Source: Hydrogenophaga aromaticivorans (GTDB lineage Bacteria > Pseudomonadota > Gammaproteobacteria > Burkholderiales > Burkholderiaceae_C). Taken from it: a DNA stretch of 64,000 bases. A program made the position numbers and the translations under genes. The DNA is taken from NCBI RefSeq assembly GCF_013387465.1, contig NZ_VYGV01000006.1, forward strand, positions 839,638 through 903,637, read 5' to 3'. A model generated the notes under the pieces. It worked only from the letters and a program-made list of their open reading frames with translations, did no database searches and was not told the DNA's origin. Below are positions 57,761-64,000 of this stretch, piece after piece (within the stretch, counting starts at the first letter, position 1; the number at the start of each line of letters is the position of its first letter).

Positions 57761-58714
57761 ATGCACGACTCCATCACAGCAAGTCCCGCCGTCAGGCGTT
57801 GGTGGGCATATGGCAGCCTGGCTTTGAGCATGTCACTGGTCGGCAGCTATGTGGCTCTGTCCAAACCGCTGGTACTGGTGTTCCCGGTTTTTCTGCTGGC
57901 CTGGCTGCGGTTCGGGATCGGGGGGCTCGCCATGTGGCGATGGCTGCGCAAGCCAGCGGACGAAGCCGTCATCTCTCCGCGCACTCGCCACCTGCTGTTC
58001 CTGGAATCTTTTCTCGGCAACTTCCTGTTTTCAATCTGCATGCTGTTCGGCGTCAGCTTGACCACGGCCGTGGCGGCCGGTCTGGTGATGTCGTCCATCC
58101 CGGCGGTGGTGGCGATATTGAGCTGGCTCTTCCTGAAGGAACGCATCGGACGCCGGACCAGCGCCGCCATCGCGTGTGCCGCGCTCGGCATCGGCTTGTT
58201 CTCGCTGCAAAAGCCCGATGCCGGCATCACCGCTACGCCCGAATCCTCCTTCATGGGCCTAGGCTACGCCGTGTGGGGCAACCTGCTCGTGTTCGCCGCG
58301 GTCGTGTGCGAAGCGTCCTACGTCGTGATCGGCAAAAAGCTGACCGAAGGCCTTGGGCCCAAACGGATCTCGGCCATCATCAACCTCTGGGGTTTTGCGC
58401 TGGTCACGCCGTTTGGCTTGTGGACCGCTTGGCACTTCGACTTCGCCGTGGTCAGTGGTGACATCTGGGCTCTGCTGTTTTTCTATGCATTGGCGGCCAG
58501 CGTATGGACCGTCTGGCTGTGGATGACCGGACTGAAGATTGTTCCAGCCTCGCGTGCGGGTGTTTTCACTGTCATGCTTCCGGTGAGCGCTGCGGCCGTT
58601 GGCGTGCTGTTCATGGGCGAACGGTTGACGCCCATGCAGATGCTGGCGTTCGGTATCGCGCTCCTGGGACTGATACTGGCCACCCTGCCCGCTCGCCAAT
58701 CGGCCAAGGGTTGA
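57761..58714 (+). CDS. DMT family (EamA) transporter
   Basis: A 317-aa membrane protein with about ten helices in two EamA repeats. The first repeat ends GLVMSSIPAVVAILSWLFLKE, and the second has the matching AGVFTVMLPVSAAAVGVLFMGE. This arrangement is typical of drug/metabolite exporters. The substrate is unknown. It is divergent from aceA. Confidence 0.9.
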   Translation: MHDSITASPAVRRWWAYGSLALSMSLVGSYVALSKPLVLVFPVFLLAWLRFGIGGLAMWRWLRKPADEAVISPRTRHLLFLESFLGNFLFSICMLFGVSLTTAVAAGLVMSSIPAVVAILSWLFLKERIGRRTSAAIACAALGIGLFSLQKPDAGITATPESSFMGLGYAVWGNLLVFAAVVCEASYVVIGKKLTEGLGPKRISAIINLWGFALVTPFGLWTAWHFDFAVVSGDIWALLFFYALAASVWTVWLWMTGLKIVPASRAGVFTVMLPVSAAAVGVLFMGERLTPMQMLAFGIALLGLILATLPARQSAKG

Positions 58715-58730
58715 ACTGTTCAGCCGGCGA

Positions 58731-59402
58731 TCACAGGCAAAACAGGCCCGTGGGGTTGGTCAGCCCCATCCAGAGTGCCCAGCCCGACGTCAGCGCCAGT
58801 GCCAAGCCGGCCAACCGGATGGCCCAGGCGCCCGACTGACCGCCCCGCAGGCGCAGCAACAACCAGGGTGCGGCCGTCAGGGAAATAGACGTGCCCAAAG
58901 AAAAAAGAGCCATGATGGCGGCCCCTTCGAACACGTTCGCAGAGAGCGACGCGACCAGCAAGGCGGAATACAGCAACCCGCACGGCATGAACGCCCAGCC
59001 GACCCCCAACACAATGGGGGCACGCGGCCCCAAGCGGGTCAGCACCGGCCGCGCCTTGCGCCACAACGATTGGCCCAGGCTGTCAATCCAGGCAGGTTGG
59101 CGCGCCTGCCAGATCAGTGCCAGGCCCAAGAGAAATGCCGCGGCGTGGAACATGGTCCAGACCGGCCGAATCGCTATGGTGTTGGTCCCCAGCACCGCAA
59201 GCCCCTGGACGGAACCCGCCGCAAAAGCGCCGAACAGCGAATACCCCAGCATGCGACTGAACTGGAACGTCCACAGCGCCCGCGTGCTGCGCTCGCCTGC
59301 CGCGCGGCTGATACCGGCACAGGCTGCGCCGCACATGGCAACACAGTGGGGTCCACCCACGATGCCCATGAACAGGGCCGTGATCGCCATGGAAGTTTGC
59401 AT
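58731..59402 (-). CDS. Sulfite exporter TauE/SafE (DsbD-like membrane) family protein
   Basis: A 223-aa protein with about six transmembrane helices. The text GIVGGPHCVAMCGAACAG and WAFMPCGLLYSALLVASL, with paired cysteines and glycine-rich turns, is typical of the urease-accessory/SafE group often coded near ccoGH. It may help copper or redox delivery to cbb3 oxidase; this is inference from its place near hemN, fnr and ccoG. Confidence 0.8.
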   Translation of the reverse strand: MQTSMAITALFMGIVGGPHCVAMCGAACAGISRAAGERSTRALWTFQFSRMLGYSLFGAFAAGSVQGLAVLGTNTIAIRPVWTMFHAAAFLLGLALIWQARQPAWIDSLGQSLWRKARPVLTRLGPRAPIVLGVGWAFMPCGLLYSALLVASLSANVFEGAAIMALFSLGTSISLTAAPWLLLRLRGGQSGAWAIRLAGLALALTSGWALWMGLTNPTGLFCL

Positions 59403-59548
59403 GAAGGAACTTTAGCAGCGCGTGGGTGATAGGTGGCGAAGGCAAGTTCTAACCCGCCCCCATGGGTAGTGGGTATTGGTCCCAACCGCACCCGCTCGTG
59501 GACACCCCACGTGGGCAAAGACCCGCCACGGGTCCAAAAGCTGACCGT

Positions 59549-60928
59549 TCAAATGATCTTTGAAAACCGCGCCCGGTCCCGATCAACCTGCAGATTTTTA
59601 TCAAACACCATGGCAATGGCTCGGACCAGGTACCAACCGGTCGGCGTGACCTGAACACCGCTGTCATCCAGGGTGACCAAGCCGTGTTCGGCCAGTCCGG
59701 CCAGCACTTCGAGCTCACGCGCGAAGTAGCTCTTGAAGTCGATCAGGTGACCCAGTTCGATCGATTCGTACTGCAGCTGTCCTTGGCACATGATGGACAT
59801 GATGACGGCGCGGCGCAGCAGGTCATCCCGCGTGAGCACCAGACCCCGCACGATGGGCAGCTTGCCCTGATCCAGGGCATCGTAATAATCCTCCAGCGTC
59901 TTGGCATTCTGGCTGTAGGTGGCTCCGATGCGACCGATGGCGGAAACCCCCAGGGCGATCAGATCGCAGTCGGGCTGCGTGCTGTAGCCCTGGAAGTTGC
60001 GGTGCAGGCGGCCCTGACGCTTGGCCACGGCGAGCGCATCTGTCGGCAAGGCGAAATGGTCCATGCCCACATACACATACCCGGCATCGCTCATGGCATC
60101 CAGCGATGCAGACAACATGGACAACTTGTCGCCAGGGCTGGGCAGCTCTGCCGAAATGATGCGACGCTGCGGCTTGAAGCGGGAGGGAAGGTGCGCGTAG
60201 GCATACAGCGCAATGCGGTCGGGACGCAACTGGTTCACCTGAGCGAGCGTGCGCGCGAACGACTCGGGCGTCTGCAGCGGCAGACCGTAGATCAGGTCCA
60301 CGTTGACCGACTCAAAACCGATCTTGCGGGCGGTTTCCACCAGCGCGAACACCTGATCGGCAGGTTGCACGCGATGCACCGCCTTCTGAACAGCGGGGTC
60401 GAAATCCTGGACACCAAAGCTGAGGCGGTTGAAGCCCAGTCTCGCCAGCGTCTGAAGCCGCTGGTCGGTCACGGTCCGGGGGTCCACCTCGATCGAATAC
60501 TCTCCGCCCGGCACCAACGTGAAGTTGCGCCGGATCATCGTCATGAGATCCTCAAGCTCTGGATCGGACAAAAAGGTGGGTGTGCCACCACCCAGATGCA
60601 GCTGGGACACGCTGTGCCCCTTGCCAAAATGCTGGACCTGCAACTCCACTTCACGCGACAGGTACCGCAGGTATTCAGCCGCCCGTTCGTGGTGCTTGGT
60701 GATGACCTTGTTGCAGGCGCAGTAATAACAGACCGACTCGCAGAACGGAATGTGAACGTAGATGCTGAGCGGCAGTGCCAGCGAGCCGGCCCTGCGCTGC
60801 TCCAGCGCTTGTATATAGTCGCCCTCGGTAAAGGCTTCGACAAAGCGGTCAGCCGTCGGGTACGAGGTGTACCGCGGACCGGGAACATCGAATCGCTTGA
60901 GCAATTCATCGGAAATGGCGTGACTCAC
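59549..60928 (-). CDS. hemN: Oxygen-independent coproporphyrinogen III oxidase
   Basis: Radical-SAM enzyme of anaerobic haem synthesis, 459 aa. The start is GTG 60928 (VSHAISDELLKRFDVPGPRY) with GGAG 8 nt upstream; the longer open frame is not used. Motif IPFCESVCYYCACN holds the Fe-S cysteines, and HLGGGTPTFLSDPE follows. A perfect FNR box lies about 55-70 nt upstream, so oxygen-limited induction is expected. Confidence 0.95.
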   Translation of the reverse strand: MSHAISDELLKRFDVPGPRYTSYPTADRFVEAFTEGDYIQALEQRRAGSLALPLSIYVHIPFCESVCYYCACNKVITKHHERAAEYLRYLSREVELQVQHFGKGHSVSQLHLGGGTPTFLSDPELEDLMTMIRRNFTLVPGGEYSIEVDPRTVTDQRLQTLARLGFNRLSFGVQDFDPAVQKAVHRVQPADQVFALVETARKIGFESVNVDLIYGLPLQTPESFARTLAQVNQLRPDRIALYAYAHLPSRFKPQRRIISAELPSPGDKLSMLSASLDAMSDAGYVYVGMDHFALPTDALAVAKRQGRLHRNFQGYSTQPDCDLIALGVSAIGRIGATYSQNAKTLEDYYDALDQGKLPIVRGLVLTRDDLLRRAVIMSIMCQGQLQYESIELGHLIDFKSYFARELEVLAGLAEHGLVTLDDSGVQVTPTGWYLVRAIAMVFDKNLQVDRDRARFSKII

Positions 60929-60982
60929 AGACTGTTCTCCAATGCTGAACCCTGAATGTGCACCACGCTCGCAAGTCCTCCC

Positions 60983-60996
60983 TTGATCTTGATCAA
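60983..60996. promoter_or_regulatory. FNR/Anr box between hemN and fnr
   Basis: TTGATCTTGATCAA is a perfect match to TTGAT-N4-ATCAA. It lies between divergent hemN and fnr, so one site may activate hemN and tune fnr. Confidence 0.85.
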
Positions 60997-61107
60997 TCGT
61001 GCGCGCATTCGCAAATTTTCGCTCCGGTGAGGGGCGTGGCATACAGGCATTTCCTCGACACAAGTCCCAGCTATGCGTTAAGCTCACCACCGATTTCCGG
61101 ATAATTT

Positions 61108-61827
61108 ATGGACGCACAAAGCATCAAAGTCGCCTGTTCAAGTTGCAACCTGCGGGAATTGTGTCTGCCCATGGGTCTCAACCCCGACGAGATGGACAAG
61201 CTCGACAACGTCATCTCAGCCCGGCGACGCATCAAGCGCGGGTCGGCACTTTTCAATACGGGCGACAGATTCACCTCGCTGTACGCCGTGCGTTCCGGGT
61301 TCTTCAAGACCTGCGTCACCACGGCCGATGGCCGGGATCAAGTGACCGGCTTCCAGATGACTGGAGAAATCATCGGCCTGGATGGCATCGTGAGTGACCG
61401 CCATTCCTGCGATGCCATCGCACTGGAAGACGCAGAAGTCTGTGTGATGCCGTTTGATCAGGTCGAGGAACTCTCCAGAGAGTTCACCACTCTGCAGCAC
61501 CATGTGCACAAGATCATGAGCCGCGAAATCGTGCGCGACCACAGCGTCATGTTGCTGCTGGGCAGCATGCGCGCGGAAGAACGCCTCGCGGCCTTCCTGC
61601 TGAACCTTGTGCAGCGCCTGCACGCCCGCGGCTTTTCCCAGTCCGAACTGATTCTCAGGATGACCCGAGAAGAAATTGGCAGCTATCTCGGCATGAAGCT
61701 GGAGACGGTGAGTCGCACTTTTTCCAAGTTCGTGGAAGAAGGCATCATTGAAGTCAAACAGCGTTACGTCCACATCAAGAACACCGAGGGCCTCCGGTTG
61801 ATCGTGAACCCGCCGACCTGCCCCTGA
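61108..61827 (+). CDS. fnr: FNR/CRP family oxygen-responsive regulator
   Basis: A 239-aa FNR-type regulator. The N-terminal cysteines (VACSSCNLRELCLPMG) and a central one in SDRHSCDAIALEDAEV can hold a 4Fe-4S cluster. The beta-roll and the C-terminal HTH (MTREEIGSYLGMKLETVSRT) with E..S.R follow. It is followed by a strong terminator. Confidence 0.93.
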   Translation: MDAQSIKVACSSCNLRELCLPMGLNPDEMDKLDNVISARRRIKRGSALFNTGDRFTSLYAVRSGFFKTCVTTADGRDQVTGFQMTGEIIGLDGIVSDRHSCDAIALEDAEVCVMPFDQVEELSREFTTLQHHVHKIMSREIVRDHSVMLLLGSMRAEERLAAFLLNLVQRLHARGFSQSELILRMTREEIGSYLGMKLETVSRTFSKFVEEGIIEVKQRYVHIKNTEGLRLIVNPPTCP

Positions 61828-61845
61828 ACCCAGTTCACTCAAGAC

Positions 61846-61883
61846 AAAAGCCCCAGCGAATGACAGCTCGCTGGGGCTTTTTT
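61846..61883 (+). terminator. Terminator of fnr
   Basis: AAAAGCCCCAGCGA / TCGCTGGGGCTTTTTT near-perfect stem with an 8-nt loop and a T-run on the plus strand; A-rich on the other side, so bidirectional. Confidence 0.9.
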
Positions 61884-61905
61884 CTTGAAGTGGCCGCAGG
61901 GGCGT

Positions 61906-62199
61906 TCAGCCGCAAGATCCGTTCTTGGCGCAATCCTGGGGCCGCTGATCCTGCGGGACCGGACACCGGTTGACTTCAAATGGCGACATGGACAACAGGG
62001 TGGTGAGTGCGCTTGACACCATGGCTACCAGCCAGAAAGTGAAAAACGCCAAGGTATAGACCGCTGGGCGAGACAACTCCAACGGCGAGCCAAACCAGTG
62101 GAGATCGCTGGGATCGATCATGGCGAAAACGATCATCTCCAGCACCGCAGCGACCAGAAAGGCTGGCCACGCTATCCACATCCATCTTTGAGCGGTCAT
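61906..62199 (-). CDS. Small two-helix membrane protein near ccoG
   Basis: Ninety-seven residues from ATG 62199 (MTAQRWMWIAWPAFLVAAVL) with AGGAG about 8 nt upstream. Two transmembrane helices are clear. The short C-terminal tail has cysteines (VNRCPVPQDQRP, CAKNGSCG) that may bind a metal. No family is firmly recognised. The place beside a FixH-like gene and ccoG suggests a role in cbb3 oxidase assembly. Confidence 0.6.
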   Translation of the reverse strand: MTAQRWMWIAWPAFLVAAVLEMIVFAMIDPSDLHWFGSPLELSRPAVYTLAFFTFWLVAMVSSALTTLLSMSPFEVNRCPVPQDQRPQDCAKNGSCG

Positions 62200-62291
62200 T
62201 CCTGTTTCTCCTCGGGTGCTGTTGTGATCGATTCCACGCATCAAAACCGGTGCAAAGGCGCCATCTCAGCCTCAGGACTACACAGATCTCG

Positions 62292-62594
62292 CTACTCCTT
62301 CGAGGGCGGGACGACAGGAGAAGCGGCGTGGTTACGTGCCTGGTGGGCCGGTTGAAGTTTGATCAGTGCCTCGGCCCGCGCTTGTCCATCCAACGACTGG
62401 GCCGCCTTCAGGTCCCGCTCAAAGTCGACTTTGTTCAGAACAGGGTCAGCGCCCTCCACGGCTATGACGGCCGTGATGATGGCTGCTACCACCACCACCA
62501 GTGGCCCACCCACCACCAGCCACATGTGGGGAACGCGCCACCAGGGAGTGGGCTGGTGTTCACTGGAAGGCGTTTTGAGTGTTGTGGTGTTCAT
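62292..62594 (-). CDS. FixH-like small membrane protein
   Basis: One hundred residues with one transmembrane helix (MWLVVGGPLVVVVAAIITAV) and a short periplasmic part. Proteins of this kind sit beside ccoG in Burkholderiales and are often named FixH-like. The full FixH fold is not evident. It follows ccoG by about 40 bp. Confidence 0.6.
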   Translation of the reverse strand: MNTTTLKTPSSEHQPTPWWRVPHMWLVVGGPLVVVVAAIITAVIAVEGADPVLNKVDFERDLKAAQSLDGQARAEALIKLQPAHQARNHAASPVVPPSKE

Positions 62595-62633
62595 AGATAT
62601 CTCTGAGTCTGGTTGACTGCTGAAAAGCGGTGC

Positions 62634-64000
62634 TCAACGTGGCACCAGGAAGGCAGCCTTTTCTGTGACAGATACACCATCATCCTCGGCAGCCTTGATT
62701 TCGAAATGGATCGGGTGCGACCCGGTGTCTGCTGCACCCGGGGGAACCTGCACCCGGATGACCGCAGATCGCACTTCCGTCGGCAAGACCTCAATCTCCG
62801 ATTCCGACGCAATGGTGATACCAGGCAGCCCAGAAACGCTGATCACATAACGTTGCGTGCTCTCGGTCGCATTCATCACCTGCAAACGGAAGACATTTTC
62901 GATGCGGCCTTGTTCAACCATGCGAGCCAGCGCGCCGCGGTCCCGGATCACGTCCACCTTGAGCGGTTTTCGAAGAAACAGGCTGATCATGACAGCGAAC
63001 GTGATCGCCAGCAGAATGCCCGTATAAACCAGCACCCGTGGGCGCATGGCCCGACGGATCATCTGCTGGGTATTCCAGCCTTGCGCGATGCCGTTCTGGG
63101 TCGAGTACTTGACCAGTCCACGCGGATAGCCAACCTTGTCCATCACTTCGTCGCACACATCGATACAGGCACCGCAACCGATGCACTCGTACTGAAGGCC
63201 ATTGCGGATATCGATACCCGTCGGACAAACCTGAACACACAACGTGCAGTCCACACAGGACCCCAGACCCAGCGCCTTGGGGTCCGCTTTCTTCGAGCGA
63301 GGGCCTCGCGGCTCCCCGCGCTTTTCGTCGTAGGTCACGATCATCGTGTCCTTGTCGAACATCGCACTCTGGAAACGTGCGTAAGGGCACATGTACTTGC
63401 AGACCTGTTCACGCATGAAGCCTGCGTTGCCATAAGTGGCAAAACCGTAGAAGAAGATCCAGAAGGTCTGCCACGGGCCCAGCGATGCAGCCAGCGAGAC
63501 CGCCGCCAGCTCCCGAATCGGCGTGAAGTAGCCGACAAAGGTAAAACCGGTCCACAACGAGAACAGTATCCAGAGCACGTGCTTCGACCACTTCTTGCCG
63601 AACTTGCCGGCTGAAAACGCCGAATCATCCAGGCGCATGCGAGCCGAGCGATCGCCCTCGACTTTTTTCTCGATCCAGAGAAAAATTTCTGTGTAGACCG
63701 TCTGCGGGCAGGCATAACCACACCACAAACGTCCGGCGACAGCCGTGAACAGAAACAATGCCAGAGCGGCAATGACCAGAAGACCCGTCAGGTAGATGAA
63801 GTCCTGCGGATACAACACCAGGCCAAAAATGTAAAAGCGGCGCGCCTCAAGATCGAAGAGCACCGCCTGTCGAGCATTCCACTCGAGCCAGGGCAAACCG
63901 TAAAAAACGATCTGGGTGATCCAGACCGTGATCCAGCGCCACTGAGAAAACAGACCCGAGACAGATCGTGGGTATATCTTCTTGCGCGAGGCGTAGAGTG
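62634..64000 (-). CDS. ccoG: Cytochrome c oxidase accessory protein CcoG, 5' end cut by window edge
   Basis: Membrane iron-sulfur protein needed for cbb3 oxidase copper delivery. The frame is open to the edge (LYASRKKIYPRSVSG is visible upstream of the first in-frame start-like codon), so the gene is 5' truncated. Two ferredoxin-type clusters are clear: CVDCTLCVQVCPTG and CIGCGACIDVCDEV. WCGYACPQTVY and CKYMCPYARFQ hold further cysteines in the membrane part, and the C-terminal Ig-like domain follows. Confidence 0.95.
   Translation of the reverse strand, partial: LYASRKKIYPRSVSGLFSQWRWITVWITQIVFYGLPWLEWNARQAVLFDLEARRFYIFGLVLYPQDFIYLTGLLVIAALALFLFTAVAGRLWCGYACPQTVYTEIFLWIEKKVEGDRSARMRLDDSAFSAGKFGKKWSKHVLWILFSLWTGFTFVGYFTPIRELAAVSLAASLGPWQTFWIFFYGFATYGNAGFMREQVCKYMCPYARFQSAMFDKDTMIVTYDEKRGEPRGPRSKKADPKALGLGSCVDCTLCVQVCPTGIDIRNGLQYECIGCGACIDVCDEVMDKVGYPRGLVKYSTQNGIAQGWNTQQMIRRAMRPRVLVYTGILLAITFAVMISLFLRKPLKVDVIRDRGALARMVEQGRIENVFRLQVMNATESTQRYVISVSGLPGITIASESEIEVLPTEVRSAVIRVQVPPGAADTGSHPIHFEIKAAEDDGVSVTEKAAFLVPR

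Overview
The window looks like chromosomal DNA of a high-GC betaproteobacterium of the order Burkholderiales, most likely Comamonadaceae (Hydrogenophaga/Acidovorax-like). The evidence is gene content and order: rpsB-tsf, PhaR, 3-hydroxybutyrate dehydrogenase, ompR-envZ, ispDF, mfd, a cysDN/C cluster, thrS-infC-rpmI-rplT-pheST-ihfA, aceA, and hemN-fnr next to ccoG. The genus is an inference. All functional calls rest on motif recognition by eye, without database searches.

Layout. 1-32.8 kb is core genome: translation (tsf, rpsB, tRNA-Leu, tRNA-Val, rimO, rnr), NAD(P)HX repair, stringent response (relA), PHB metabolism (phaR, bdhA), ompR-envZ, isoprenoid synthesis (ispD-ispF), mfd, serB, a DEAD-box helicase, then sulfur assimilation (SLC13-type permease, cysQ, cysD, cysNC). 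32.85-47.1 kb is an integrated island beside tRNA-Pro(GGG). It carries a P4-type integrase, an AlpA-like regulator, a Toprim/DUF3987 replication protein, small island genes (two visibly broken), a three-gene methyltransferase-helicase-GIY-YIG module (likely restriction/defence), and a toxin-antitoxin-SecB-like chaperone (TAC) module. 47.1-64 kb returns to core: a MerR regulator, the ihfA/pheTS/rplT/rpmI/infC/thrS cluster, isocitrate lyase, a DMT exporter, then an oxygen-responsive block (SafE-like protein, hemN, fnr, two small membrane proteins, ccoG).

How the parts work together. The island combines mobility, replication and regulation genes with two probable anti-phage/addiction modules. 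Its ends are marked by a 13-bp direct repeat of the tRNA-Pro 3' segment and by GTTCCCCG repeats. A decayed second GIY-YIG 3' end lies near the left border. The core shows several cis-regulatory designs: a Thr-rich leader peptide plus terminator before thrS, an ATA start for infC, a perfect FNR box between hemN and fnr, and tandem palindromes before aceA. A degenerate IS630-transposase-like domain is joined in frame to CysD.

Strongest candidates for new biology: the transposase-derived domain fused to CysD, the MqsRA-SecB-type TAC module beside the methyltransferase-helicase-nuclease trio, and the apparent ribosome-mediated attenuator of thrS.
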